NCBI GenBank assembly: GCA_039720395.1
Contig: CM077826.1
Location: 22,755,053-22,819,052, forward strand
Origin: Liquidambar formosana
Taxonomy: Eukaryota > Streptophyta > Magnoliopsida > Saxifragales > Altingiaceae
Length of the DNA: 64,000 nucleotides
Direction of reading: 5' to 3'
Under the pieces are notes generated by a model, which was not told the DNA's origin, did not search any database, and worked only from the letters and a program-made list of their open reading frames with translations. The translations under genes and the position numbers were made by a program. This document shows positions 36,348-47,923 of this stretch, piece by piece (the stretch's first letter is position 1; the number at the start of each line of letters is the position of its first letter).

Positions 36348-36523
36348 CTTCTAGGTCACAGTGGGACCCCAATCCCCATTAGGAATAAGATTCTTGAATT
36401 CCATTAGAGGGTGTATGGAATTTGATAAAATAGTGGGAGGTACCATATGATTAAAGACCCGATCATTATGGATTAAAAATGAAATCTAATTCTCTATTTA
36501 ATTTTTATATGTAATTCATAGAA

Positions 36524-37072
36524 ATGGCTCACCTCAACCCGTTATCCAAAATGTTGGACATCAACCGTTTGACTGGACCAAATTGTCTTGATTGGCTTAG
36601 GAATCTAAAAATTGTTTTGGATTCCAAGAATCTTACCTATGCACTACATAATCCACTTCCCATTGCTCCTGCTGAGGCTACAACTCAGCAAGAGAAAGAC
36701 GCTTACTAGAAACGCATGGACGATAATCTCATGGCAAGGTGCTATATGATGGTATTTATGAGTCTCGAGCTTAAGAAGCAACACGAGTCCATGGGAAGTG
36801 CTTACGAGATTTTTATCAACATACAAGAGTTGTATGGGAAAGAATTCTTGCTTGAATTTAATGAAGCTACTACTTCCAAGTCTAAGCTCAAGCCTAAGGG
36901 CAAGGGTATGGGCAAGGGTAAGAGTACCCGGAGGAAGAAGAAAGGTAACAACAAAGCCAAAGGAACCAGTTTTCACTGCGGCAAGGATCGGCACTGGAAA
37001 CGTAACTGCCGGGAGTATCTGGATACTCTAAAGAACCGACCTTTGGAAGGTATGGATCATGCTCTAAACTAA
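36524..37072 (+). pseudogene. Copia gag, broken
   Basis: Opens MAHLNPLSKMLDINRLTGPN, the usual copia gag start. A TAG at 36707-36709 stops it after 61 codons; the homologous frame continues at 36716 to a Lys/Gly-rich stretch and a zinc knuckle FHCGKDRHWKRNC. The first Cys of the CX2CX4HX4C knuckle is replaced by Ser (GTSFHC). The product would be the capsid/nucleocapsid part. Confidence 0.85.
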
Positions 37073-37480
37073 ATGTTAGTTCTGCTTCCACTTGGGTACT
37101 TAATTCTGATGTGAATTTTGAATTCCATGCAAAATCTAGTGGGAAGCAGAAGGCAGAGTAAAAGCGGATCAACCCTACAAGTGGGGAATGGAGCAAACGT
37201 TGCTGCATTAGCTGTGGGGCTTGTTGCTTAACTCTACCTAATGGAGTAGTTTAGAAATAATAGTTAGCTATCTTTACATTCCAGAAGTTATTAGAAACAT
37301 TAATTTTATTTCAGTTTTATCTAAACGAGGTTTTAGTTTGATTTAATAAATGTTTTCTATTAAATGAAGAGTTCATTACTTCTGGAGTTTATGTGGATGG
37401 CCTTTATTTTCTAAACTTTATTGCAAATATGAATTGCAATGGAGCATGATAGTTCTAATATTGAATGCTAATAAACCCAA

Positions 37481-38030
37481 GTGAACAAGATATACATAGT
37501 GATGTATGTAGAAGTTTCTCTAATTTTACAACCTTTACTGATGATTCAGTCTAGGTTTGGGTGTGTATACTTAATGAAGTACAAATCTGAAACATTTGAA
37601 AGGTTCAAAGAATTCAGATATGAAGTAGAGAAACAAACCGGTAAAAGTATTAAAGCTCTTCGATTAGATCAGGGAGGCGAATATTTAACCGGTTAATTTT
37701 TAGATCAACTTGTTCAAATGGGCATTCAATCACAATGGACACCTCTTGGAACACCATAACTTAATGGTGTGTCAGAAAGGAGGAAGAGGACCTTATTGGA
37801 TATGGTCCAATCCATGATAAGTTACAACGACCTAATATTATCCTTGTTAGGATATGCCCTAGAAATTGCCACGTACCTGTGAAACAGAGTTCAAACCAAG
37901 GCTGTCCCTTAAAACCTATATGAGATATGGAAAGGGAAGCACCAAACCTTAAGCATATTAAGGTATGGGGTTGCACTGCATATGTAGAGACACATGATGT
38001 AACCAAATTGGAAATCAAGATAACTTAAAT
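37481..38030 (+). pseudogene. Copia integrase remnant
   Basis: Recognisable integrase core with SETFERFKEFRYEVEKQTGK, then LRLDQGGEYLTG, followed by broken sequence equivalent to the NGVSERRKRTLLDM segment with its catalytic Glu. Several stops interrupt it. The first catalytic Asp lies in the badly decayed stretch upstream (37080-37480). Confidence 0.8.
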
Positions 38031-38289
38031 GTAGGTTTGTGGATTACCCTAAAGAAAGTTTAGGATATCATATCTATTATCCTGATGAACAAAAAGTGTT
38101 TTGTTTGTAAGTTTGCAATCTTTCTTGAAAAAGAGTTTATTCAAGAAGGAGATAACAATAGGAAAATAGAACTCAAAGAGTTGTCTAATAAGACACAAAC
38201 CAACATTGATGCAACCCCTGTCCCTGTTGAGACAGAACCCATCATTGTACCATGATTGTACAAAGGGTTAGTGGGAGTGCGATCACATT

Positions 38290-39120
38290 TATGGTCCTAT
38301 AAGTGAATGACGTTCTACTTATTAGGGAATAATGTAGAGACATTGTCAAAAGTGAAAAATTGGTTTTTCACAAGAGTTTCTCCATAAAAGATTTAGAAGA
38401 AGCATCCTATATTATGGGAATAGAAGTCTATAGAGATAGATCTTAAAGGATGCTAAGTCTCTCCCAATCGATGTACGTAGACAAGATTTTGAATGGGTTC
38501 AAAATGCATGATTTCAAGAGAAGTCTAATTCCTGTCAGACATGAAATCAAGTTGTCTAAAAGCATATGCCATGCTGTGTACATTACCAGGTATCAGTTTT
38601 GCTGTAAATGTTACAAGCAGATATCGGGTAGACCCAGATAAGGTATACTGGGAAGAAGTCAAAGCTATCCTTAAGTACTTGAGAAGAACTAAAGACCCAT
38701 GCTTTGTCTATGGAGAAAGAAACTTAGAAATGGTTGGTATAACGGATTTAGATTTTCAATCTGACGATGGTGATAGGAGATCAACATCGAGGTATGCTCT
38801 CACCTTAAATGGTGGAGCTGTAAATTTGAGCGCATTGCTGCATGTTTGGATGAGTAAGGTCATTACAGAACTAGGAGTGGTTCCTGACATTGAGAAGCCT
38901 TTACCATTGTTTTGTGACAACAATAGGGCTATTGCTCAAGACAAGGATCCACGGTCTCATCAAAAGTCCAAACTTTAAGCGGCGATTCCAAGTGATTAGA
39001 GAGATCATTGGAAGAGATGACATATACATATAGAAGTTTAATACAACAGAGAATAAAGAAGACCCCTTCACTAAGGCTATAACCCAAGTGTATTGGATCA
39101 CCACCGATAGGATATGGGTA
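38290..39120 (+). pseudogene. Copia RT (C-terminal part) and RNase H remnant
   Basis: Near 38300 the YVDD region reads as stop-VNDVLLI, so the Tyr and one catalytic Asp are lost. Upstream most of RT is deleted. Then follow FSIKDLEEASYIMGIEVYRD and SLSQSMYVDKILNGF in broken frames, and an RNase H stretch (38541-38978) ending CDNNRAIAQDKDPRSHQKSK. A frameshift follows, then DPFTKA-type sequence near 39060. Not functional. Confidence 0.85.
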
Positions 39121-39150
39121 TGAGATACATTGTGGATTGGCTTTAGTGCA

Positions 39151-39160
39151 AGTGGGAGAT
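39151..39160 (+). promoter_or_regulatory. Copia polypurine tract
   Basis: AGTGGGAGAT directly before the 3' LTR, the standard plant copia polypurine tract for plus-strand priming. Confidence 0.9.
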
Positions 39161-40851
39161 TGTTAGGATTATGCCCTAGAGCTAATCATAGAGATGATTG
39201 TTTAGGGATTAGGAACAATCAATTGATTTCATTTATATATGTCACATTTATTATTGATTTAATAAAAGGGCTTATTCTATTATGTTTATATGCATCATTT
39301 ATATTTACATAATATGTCCATGGAGTTAGAGTTGAGAATATGAAATTACAAAGGGTTGTAATTTTGAGACTGTAAATATATCTCTGTACTAAACTCCTAA
39401 ATCATTCCTAGTTGAAGGTTCACTATGATGGACAGTAATGAACCATAGGACTAGCACTTGTTAGGTTGACTCTATAAGAGGATAGCTAGTCTCAAGCTAT
39501 TTGTGTGGAGACACTACAACCAACAAGTGGGTGCCTATTATAAGAATAGGTACACTGAATGTGACCAAAGATATGAGATAAACTGAATGGAGTTTTAACC
39601 TGCCTGTCAATCAGTTTCTCATTGTTATAGTGGTACAAGTAATCCTTAGACCTGAGACACCATGGTTGTCTTATACATGTAGCTTTAGAAGTTTGATAAC
39701 ACTAAGTGCAGATCCTATTCAGGGGTCTGTAAGGGTGTTCATTGGCCCTACTGCTATGTGTGTGAAGGCATGTGAGTGATCAACAAGGAATCCATCACTC
39801 TCAGGAAAAAGAGAGTGAATGTCTCATACAGCATTCATTGAATATAACTCATTAAATCCATGGGCCCATGGTAGAATGAATATGGAAAGGAGTTTCCATA
39901 AGTTCATCATTGAGTTGATATTAATGAATGAGTATAAAGTAATTGAACTAGGGACTTGACAGACTTCCATGTCCTATTAGTTCAATTGGAGACATTGTGT
40001 TGATGGAAGGATGGAATTGTAACCTGTAAACTATAACAGAAGGGTTCTTTGTAAATGACTATTCACCTCATTAAGGACCACACCATGAGCCATATGCTAG
40101 GTGTTACTCATGGTTAGTAGAAGCCCTAATTGATATAAATGAGTTATAATCAATTAGGGAATTGAAAGGAGTTTCAATTAGACCCTTAATGGAAAGTGTT
40201 CCATTGTGCACAACTTGTGCTGTTCCTACTACTTGATGATGTGAACCCAATGGGTCACACACTGATCATGCTAAGAGAGCTTGATTGTCTATGAGAGAAA
40301 GGGTATAAGTGATTAAAGAAAAGTTCTTTAAGGGGCTAATTTGTATTTGATGCAAACTAGTGGGCTAATTGTGTAATTAAGAGTAATTACACAAATTAGA
40401 TTAGGGTTTGGAATCCCCCCTTGGCTGGCCCTATTAGTGGGCTATATAATGCTCACTATAAGGTGATGACATCATCACAATCATTCTCCCCAAGGGCTGG
40501 CCAAAAATTACAGCTCTCCCTCTCTCTCTCTCTTTCTTCTCCACCTCTAGCAACAACAAGGAAGAAGAAGGAAAGGACTTCAAGTTCAAGCTAGGTGTGG
40601 ATACCGTTGGAGGCAGCACACTTGGGCTGCTCATTCACCGCTGTCCGGAGACAAAGCTTGGAGCAAAAAGGAGAAGACAAAGCTTGGACCATAAAGGAGA
40701 AGACATTAATCAACTGTAAGTAATCCCAACTCTCTTGGTAGTTAGGGTTTATGTTTTTGTATTATGCATAATCGGATTCATGGGTTTGGGAATCATAGGA
40801 AAATTTTAATTCCGCCCTTTGTAGTTTTCCTCCCTAGTTAGATTCCCAACA
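39161..40851 (+). mobile_element. Copia 3' LTR
   Basis: 1691 bp, TGTTAGGATTATG to GATTCCCAACA, almost identical to the 5' LTR. Followed by CGCCA (40852-40856) and the continuation of element B gag-pro. Confidence 0.95.
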
Positions 40852-40856
40852 CGCCA

Positions 40857-42268
40857 TTTCAAGCCTCCGCACTTAGAATCTGACAACCCATTGGGAGACT
40901 TGGAAGGTAATCGCCACCTCGACCTGCAAGAAGAGGAGGACGAAGTGCTTAGGCAATTGAGAAAGACTAATACCAACATCACTATATGGTGTTTGCTCAT
41001 GGCCTCTTATAAGCACAGGCAGACAATCCTGAAGTTGCTCAACGAGATACAGGTTCCGGTTGACACATCTCTGGAAAATTTGGTGAACTTAGTGAATCCA
41101 ACCTCGAAGAACTCAACCATTGTGTTCTCAGAGGCAGACCTACCTAAAAGTGGACCTAGCCATTCACAAGCCATGTACATCACTGTCGACACCATGGGAA
41201 AGAGGGTTCCGACAGTCCTAATCGACAATGGTTCCGCTCTTAATGTATGCCCTCTCAGAACTGCCACCGTCTTGGGGTTGGATCCAACAGATTTCATGCC
41301 ATCCGGGCAAACAGTTGCCGCTGATTATGGGGCCTACAGAATTCAGAGTGGAGTTCCAAATGCTGGATGTCCCATCGTGCTTCAATCTTTTGTTGGGAAG
41401 ACCTTGGATTCATCCTGCAGGGGCTGTCCCTTCTTCATTGCACCAAAAAGTCAAGTTCCCTTATGAAGGGGCTATCGTCACACTCCAAGGTGATTATGAC
41501 TTGAAGTCGTCAGGGGTACCCATTTGCGAGATCAAGCCCGAGCCCGTTGGAGCACCATTGTCTGGGTTCGAGTATGTTCAATGCATAGAGAAAGAGCAGG
41601 AACAGAGAGAGTTGATACCTCTCAACTTTTGCCCTCATGGCAACCTACATGTGGGGAACATAATGAAGAAAATGAGTTTCTTCCCAGGCATGGGACTAGG
41701 ACGTCGTCAGCAAGGCATACCGGTATCCGTTCAGAACCACATTGTCACCTATACCTTCGGATTGGGGTATGAGCCTTCCAAAAAGGACCGTATGGAGATG
41801 TTGCAGAGAAGCAGAGAAAGGGTCAAAGCAAAAGCAGAAGGAAGGGTGCTAGATATCCGAATCTCGCCATATCGACCTACTTTGAATGGTTACTTTGTTA
41901 AGGAAGGGGAGGACTTTCTATTCTGTGGATTTCCCGAACCATCCATTAACAAAGCAACCAAGGCGAGAGTTCCGGGGTTTGAAATATTCTTTACTGAGTG
42001 GTATCCCATTACTGCTACAATGGCTGATGATGAAGCGATCGATGATGACTATTGGGAAGAGAAGAGTGAGGACTGGGCAGAACAGATGGATTCGGAAGCC
42101 ATGGTTACAATGTTTCAAGATATGGTTCTTGCTGTAGAAGAATCAGATCTCGAGTGTTCTTCAATTCACCATGCAGCCGTGCCGCTCCTTAATTGGTATC
42201 TTGAAGAGGGTACCATTGCAGAAGTTCTTGAGGGCGAGGATCTCGACTTACCTAATAGTAGTTTGTAG
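40857..42268 (+). pseudogene. Element B pro region (3' part of gag-pro), with G-patch-like segment
   Basis: Continues gag-pro after the copia insertion. Retropepsin-like: VLIDNGSALNVCPLRT near 41218 (DNGS in place of the common DTGS) and LLGRPWIHPAGAVPSS near 41390. Compared with A, about 50 bp are missing near 41316, which shifts the frame between motif and flap. Downstream B has a segment absent from A and C: KKMSFFPGMGLGRRQQG then FGLGYEPSKKDRMEM (about 41666-41800), resembling the glycine-rich G-patch-like segment of other Tat elements. The stop TAG at 42266-42268 lies inside the putative intron. Confidence 0.8.
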
Positions 42269-42433
42269 GTTCCTTAGTAGCTTGTTTTAGCTTTCCTTTC
42301 AAATAAAGTGTGTCCGCCTAGCCCACCTTGTGGAGTTAAGAGTCGTTCCCTAGTTGTGGCACATGTGTTTTCTTTTCTTTGTTTTGTTTTGTTAGTTCAG
42401 TCAATAAAGTGTGTTTCTTTTCATTATTTGCAG
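42265..42433 (+). other. Putative intron between gag-pro and pol (element B)
   Basis: Donor TTT|GTAGGT at 42265 and acceptor TTATTTGCAG ending at 42433, at the same place as in A and C although the sequence between is diverged. It removes the gag-pro stop. Confidence 0.55.
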
Positions 42434-42452
42434 TGTTTCCTTTCTCTCTTCT

Positions 42453-45400
42453 ATGGATATCTATGGCATGGATATAGATCCTAGGAATGACGTCCCCCCG
42501 GAGCTCGTCGAGCAAAGGAAAAGGGGCGTTACCGAACCTAACATGGATGAATTGGAATCAATCAATCTAGGGACAGATGAATTGCCAAGGATAATTAAAA
42601 TTGGGGTAACTCTCTCACCTACTGAAAAAGAAAAATTGATAATACTTCTAAAAGCCAATGTAGAGGCCTTCGCATGGTCTTATGAGGATATGCCTGGTAT
42701 TGATCTAGATATAGTGCAACATTACATCCCCACTAATCCCACTAAAAAGCCTATAAAGCAAAAATTAAGAAGATTAAAACCAGAATGGGCTTTGAAAGTA
42801 AAAGAAGAGGTAACTAAACAATTAGATGCCGGGTTTCTCCAAGTTGTGGAGTACCCTGAGTGGCTGTCTAACATAGTGCCTGTGCCTAAAAAAGATGGGA
42901 AAGTGCGAATGTGTGTCGACTTCCACGACCTTAATGCTGCGAGCCCAAAGGATGATTTCCCTCTACTACATATCGATGTGTTGGTGGACAGTACAGCAGG
43001 CCATGCTCTTCTCTCTTTCATGGATGGGTTCTCCGGTTACAACCAGATAAAGATGGCGCCTCGAGACATGGAAAAGACGGCTTTTATCACGCAGTGGGGC
43101 ATGTATTGCTACAAGGTAATGCCTTTTGGCTTGAGAAATGCTGGGGCTACTTACCAAAGAGCTGCTACGACCCTATTGCATGATATGATCCATAAAGAAG
43201 TGGAGGTGTATGTGGACGACATGATAGTCAAATCTATAGATCGGGAAGGACATTTCGCGGAATTGGAGAAGTTCCTAGAACGGGCAAAGAAGTACAACCT
43301 CCGACTGAATCCTCAGAAGTGTGCCTTCGGAGTCCCGCAGGGAAGCTGTTGGGTTTTATGATCACTCAGAGGGGAATTGAAGTTGATCCAGGGAAGATAA
43401 AAGCTATCACGGAGATGGAGCCACCAAGAACGGAAAAGCAGATCCGGGGTTTTCTGGGGAGAGTTCAATACATAAGTCGTTTTATCACCAATCTGATCAT
43501 GGTATGCGAGCCAATTTTCAAGCTACTTAAAAAGGGCGTTTCCAAGGAATGGAATGAGGATTGTCAAGAAGCCTTTGAGACCATTAAACGGTATCTGAGC
43601 AACCCCCCAATCTTGGTTCCCCCGCGGCAAGGTGAACCGTTACTACTATACTTAACGGTTACTGAAACCGCGACGGGAGCTATGTTAGCTCAATACCTTG
43701 AAGGGTCGAAAAAGGAAAACACCATCTATTACTTGAGCAAGAAAATGACAGATTATGAAGTGAAGTACAATGTGCTAGAAAAGGCTTACGTAGCATTGGT
43801 ATGGGCTACCCAGAAACTCTGTCATTACATGATGTCTTTCGAAGTCCTGTTGATAAGTCGATTGGATCCTTTGAAGTATCTGCTAGAAAAACCAGTCCTA
43901 TCGTACAGGACCGCTCGTTGGTCGCTTCTCCTCAATGAGTTCGACATAAAGTACCTGGCGCAGAAGTCCGTTAAAGGAAGTGTCATTGCAGACCATTTGG
44001 CAAGCTGCCCTGTGTCATCATCAACCCAATTCAATGATGAGTTCCCCGACGAAGATATCTTGGAAATCAAGAAGAAGGTTTGGAAAGTCTACTTCGACGG
44101 AGCTGCAAACAGAAGGGGTTATGGCATAGGAGTGCTACTAGTCTCGCCCGAGGAAGCTTTCACGCCTTTAGCAGTCAAATTGGGGTTCGAAGCCACCAAC
44201 AACATAGCGGAGTATGAGGCCTGCATCCTAGCATTGGAAGCTGCGTTAGAGTTGGGAATAAAGGAACTAGAGGTGTTTGGAGATTTAGCATTGATCATCT
44301 ATCAGATAAAAGGGGAGTGGAAGACTCGCAATGAGAAGCTGCTGCCCTATCATGCCTATTTGGAAGCACTGACTAAAGAGTTCGCGGAGATCGAGTTCAA
44401 TTACCTGTCGAGAAACAAGAATCAGTTCGCTGATGCCTTAGCAACTCTAGCGTCAATGGTGGAAATACCAGAAGGGGGAAGCGTGAAACCGCTCGTGATC
44501 GAATGTAGAGAGAAACCTGTTTATTGCTGTTCCATTCGAGAAGGAGAGGTAACAGATAACCACCCTTGGTTTTATGACATAAGAAGGCTCATTGAGGAAA
44601 GGGAATATCCAGAGGAAGCATCTCGCGTGGATAGGAGAACACTGAGGAGACTAGCAAGCCATTATGTGGTATGCGGAGGAAAACTATATCGGAGGTCTTA
44701 CGACAGAATCCACTTGCTGTGTGTCACGGAGGAAGAAGCCAGAAAACTCATCGAAGAAATTTATGAAGGATTGGGAGCTCCGCATATGAATGGATACATG
44801 TTGGCTAAGAAGATCATGAGACTAGGGTATTACTAGTCTACAATGGAAAGGGATTGCTATGCCCACGTCAAGAAGTGCCATAAGTGTCAACTCTTCGCCA
44901 ACGGACAACACTTGCCCTCCATGCCCCTAACAAGCATGTCAACTCCATGGCCGTTTGCAGTATGGGGAATAGATATCATCGGACAGATTAAGCCGAAGGC
45001 ATCCAATGGTCATGAATACATCTTGGTAGCCATCGATTACTTTACCAAGTGGGTGGAAGCAGCTTCCTTCAAAGTTTTGAATGCTAAAAAGGTGGCGCAG
45101 TTCATACAGCTCAACATTATCTACCGATATGGGGTACCGCATGAGGTCATTTCAGATAACGGTCAGCATTTCCAGAAGGAGACTAAAGAACTCTTGCAGA
45201 AGTACAAGATCGTTCACCACTTGTCGTCCCCGTATCGCCCATAGACAAACGGCGCAGTGGAAGCCGCCAACAAGAACATCAAGAAGATATTACAGAAAAC
45301 GGCTGACACGTACATTGATTGGCATGAGAAACTACCATTGGCATTATGGGGGTACAGAACGTCAGTCAGATCGTCAACAGGGGCTACGCCGTATGCGCTA

Positions 45401-45811
45401 GTGTATGGAATAGAGGCTGTTTTGCCAGTGGAATTAGAAGTTCCTTCGTTAAGGGTTGCAGTGGAAAGTCAGCTAGCAGAGGTGGACTGGATCAAAATTC
45501 GTTATGATGAGTTGGCATTGCTAGATGAAAGGCGATTGAGGGCTCTCTACCATGTGCAAGGGTACCAGAGAAGAGTCGCAAGGGCGTTCAACAAACATGT
45601 CAAAGACAGAGGCTTGAAGAAAGGAGATTTAGTGTTGAAAGAGATCCGAGCTCCAATTTTCGATCCACGAGGAAAGTTCAAACCAAGTTGGGGTGGACCG
45701 TACGTCATCAAGGAGATATTGCCAGCAGGGGCTATTCGACTTATGGATTTGGATGGGATCGAGTTCGCTCGTCCTACCAATTTGGATCAATTAAAGAAGT
45801 ATTATGTATGA
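42453..45811 (+). pseudogene. Element B pol (RT, RNase H, archaeal-type RNase H, integrase), three lesions
   Basis: Starts MDIYGMDIDPRNDVPP as in A. RT has LRRLKPEWALKVKEEV, VPKKDGKVRMCVDF and YVDDM (near 43208). A frameshift near 43333 separates RT from the rest. First RNase H lacks the leading catalytic Asp (YLTVTE). The archaeal-type RNase H keeps FDGA, AEYEA, GDLAL and FADALA. Integrase has HMNGYM, CHKCQ, GIDIIG, SDNGQHF and GAVEAANK, and a GPYVIKEILPAGA end. Nonsense codons: TAG near 44836 (TGG in A) and TAG near 45243 (CAG in A). Only three lesions in 3.3 kb, so it decayed recently. Confidence 0.9.
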
Positions 45812-45889
45812 GGCCTGCTAGGTTAAAAACCTGTAAAGGCGGCCTAGGCAAAAGCTAAGGCATTTGAACTACGAGGACCTGATTCCCCA

Positions 45890-45957
45890 AAAGAAAAAAA
45901 AAGAAAGAAAAAGAAAAAAGAAAAAAGAAAAAAAAAAGGGGGAAAAGAAAACGGGGA
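45890..45957 (+). repeat. A/G-only tract at convergent gene ends (element B)
   Basis: Purine run between the pol stop (45811) and the antisense gene (46135), followed by the conserved GATACGTAGGCAGCCC block. Confidence 0.7.
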
Positions 45958-46134
45958 TACGTAGGCAGCCCATAAAGTTACATTGGGTGCGGTCCAAACA
46001 ACACAATCACAGCAAATTCTCAAAAGTAAATTATCATTGGCAATTTATTTGAAACTAATTGTTTGACATAACAATTTATTGGTGTTAAGTAAAAGAACTA
46101 TCGACATGCCATAGATATTGTATTCTTTGAGTTT

Positions 46135-47433
46135 TTAAGTCCTCTTGAGTTTCTTCAGAATCATTTTGTTTGTCTTCTGTCTTTCTCTATCAAGTCTTCT
46201 TTTCTTTCGCAAGTCATGGCCGTGGGATGCCTCCACTGCTTCAAGAATGTCTTCTCTGTAAAGTCCAAGTCTCGTGTCCTTGATAAGGTCATAAATTCTT
46301 TCTCGGCGAGAAGTTTCCCTTTCGCCCAAATCATCCTTCAACCATTGCTTATATTCTCCACTCATCTCGAAAGGTCCTTCAGTGTTGGCAATGCGAGTCA
46401 ATTTCAGGTCTGTAGGCCAGCGAGTCCTCGCCCACTTGATTATAGTAGGACCGACAGGTTCCACAGAGCAACAAAGTCCTGTTAAGGACGGTATGGTTTG
46501 CATGGCGCCCATCTGGCGAAGAATTCTTGAAGTCCAATAGAAGGAAGTCGATCTCAGTCCTATGAGTTTGACAAAAGCACACCCCGAGGTTCGGAAAAGT
46601 ACCTGCTCTTTACACCCCCATGTGAAGACGTACCATTTGATGTTCCGCCACGACAGTGTGTGGAAGTAACCCAACCAATCTCGTAAAGAGAATGGCCCAG
46701 GGAGTTCAACTTGGCGTAGACAGAAGCGCTGGGGCTTGTATGGATTGATAGTGGTGGGAGATAGAAAGTTCAAGCGCTCGAGTAGCCACATTTGCAGTAA
46801 AAAGGGGCTACCTTCTAAAAGCGCTTTGGGGTTGCCGTGAACCTTATCTAAACCATTCAAGGTTTCAGCTAATACCAAGGGAATGATGTTATGTCGCTTG
46901 AAAAGAGGGGCAACCAACTCACATATTTGAACAGGGGCTTGGAGAGTGCCGGTGGAGATGAGAAAGCGACCAATTAAACAGAAAGCGAGTGCACGCTGAA
47001 TTTGAGGGGTGAAAGTCAGAGTACCTTCGCTATCATGAGCCAAGAATGAGGTTGCTAACTTCATTAAGTCCACCATATGGTCCTTGACAAAGATCGTTGC
47101 GTCCCTTTGAGGAATGCCAAGAAAATCCGAGAAGGAAGCAAGGTAATCCGAGCGAGGTGTAGGAAGAATGAATGGCCCTGCGGGCAAAACTCCAAATAAA
47201 GCACAGAATTCCTCCATGGTTGGGCATAATTCTTCATAATTAAATCGAAAGACATGGATTTGAGGATCCCAGAAGTATGTAGCAGCAGTGAGAAGAGTCA
47301 TCTCGAGCTTCATGTGCCTTATGGAGAGCAATGGTTCCAAGCCGAAGCGCCTAAACTCAGTCTTGTCTTTGGCAGCCATGACTACCAAAAACCCTCTTAA
47401 GAACCCATCCAAGGCTTCCATAATTATTGTCAA
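46135..47433 (-). CDS. Antisense DUF7745/PMD-superfamily protein, intact
   Basis: Open frame of 432 codons from the ATG at 47433. The ATG at 47421 (MEALDGFLRGF) aligns with the starts in A and C and is the more likely start, giving 428 residues. Motifs: TAATYFWDPQIHVFRFNYEE, PTMEEFCALFGVLPAGPF, ALAFCLIGRFLISTGTL, PLVLAETLNGLDKVHG, LQMWLLERLNFLSP and VKLIGLRSTSFYWTSRILRQ, ending in a Lys/Arg-rich tail that could be a nuclear signal. The order resembles DUF7745 plant proteins (a PMD relative), from memory. No signal peptide or membrane segment is evident. TATAAAAA lies at 47476 on minus and the palindromic array 88 bp further up. It is convergent with pol. It is the only antisense gene in the window without a lesion. 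Function unknown; it may regulate the element. Confidence 0.85.
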   Translation of the reverse strand: MTIIMEALDGFLRGFLVVMAAKDKTEFRRFGLEPLLSIRHMKLEMTLLTAATYFWDPQIHVFRFNYEELCPTMEEFCALFGVLPAGPFILPTPRSDYLASFSDFLGIPQRDATIFVKDHMVDLMKLATSFLAHDSEGTLTFTPQIQRALAFCLIGRFLISTGTLQAPVQICELVAPLFKRHNIIPLVLAETLNGLDKVHGNPKALLEGSPFLLQMWLLERLNFLSPTTINPYKPQRFCLRQVELPGPFSLRDWLGYFHTLSWRNIKWYVFTWGCKEQVLFRTSGCAFVKLIGLRSTSFYWTSRILRQMGAMQTIPSLTGLCCSVEPVGPTIIKWARTRWPTDLKLTRIANTEGPFEMSGEYKQWLKDDLGERETSRRERIYDLIKDTRLGLYREDILEAVEASHGHDLRKKRRLDRERQKTNKMILKKLKRT

Positions 47434-47468
47434 TGAAAATAGGTGAGTTAGAAGGCTCCCCTCATGTG

Positions 47469-47476
47469 TTTTTATA
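47469..47476 (-). promoter_or_regulatory. TATA-like box of the antisense DUF7745 gene (element B)
   Basis: TATAAAAA on minus, about 45-55 bp upstream of the start codon. Equivalents are at 11590 (C) and 63188 (A), each 88 bp from the palindromic array. Confidence 0.65.
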
Positions 47477-47563
47477 GGAAAAGAGTCACAAATTCGAGTC
47501 CTAAAGGGAGTAGAACCGTCAAAATCGCAAAATTCCTAAAAAATCGTGAAAAAGCGCGTCGAC

Positions 47564-47643
47564 CTCGGGTAACCGTCCAGGGCTGGACGGTCAGCCGTCT
47601 AGGCCCAGACGGCTAACCGTCCGGGGCCAGATGGTCACCCGAG
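47564..47643. promoter_or_regulatory. 22-bp-unit palindromic array upstream of DUF7745 gene (element B)
   Basis: 80 bp, CTCGGGTAACCG to GGTCACCCGAG with GGACGGTCAGCCGTC units, nearly the same as the array in the B LTR (26419). 88 bp to the TATA-like box. Confidence 0.88.
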
Positions 47644-47923
47644 ACCCCCACCTTGTTTTGCCTTGTTTCGCCCGGTTTTGCCTATTTTCGCGTTCGGGTG
47701 GCCTTTTTAGGCCATTTTCACTCCTATGAACACATATTGACTCAAATTTTCATGAAAAAGGTACCATAACATCATCATGATAGATTCAAACAAGCACAAC
47801 AAGTATCCATAGCAAGGGATAAGAGAGCTGGTTTTAGGTGGCAATTACAAAACACAAGCATAAAATGAAAAAGATAGCCATTGTTTCATTGTTTCTACAA
47901 GCCCAACAAGAAAGTAAATGAAC

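Larger units (their letters stand above)
33053..36523 (+). other. Copia leader, 3.5 kb, no gene
   Basis: Unusually long AT-rich stretch between PBS and gag. It holds a 180-bp degenerate tandem repeat (34321-34920) and three copies of a 20-base motif (36143-36347). No frame longer than about 64 codons, and none resembles a known protein. Confidence 0.75.
31346..40851 (+). mobile_element. Ty1/copia retrotransposon nested in element B gag-pro
   Basis: 9506 bp with CGCCA target duplications on both sides. 5' LTR 31346-33038, tRNA-Met-type PBS, 3.5-kb leader, broken gag, integrase and RT/RNase H remnants, PPT AGTGGGAGAT, 3' LTR 39161-40851. The gag-then-integrase-then-RT order marks copia. The LTRs differ at only about a dozen positions plus short length changes in CT repeats, so insertion is recent, yet the coding region is heavily decayed and most of RT is missing. 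It is therefore best read as a non-autonomous copy moved by helper proteins. Confidence 0.93.
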
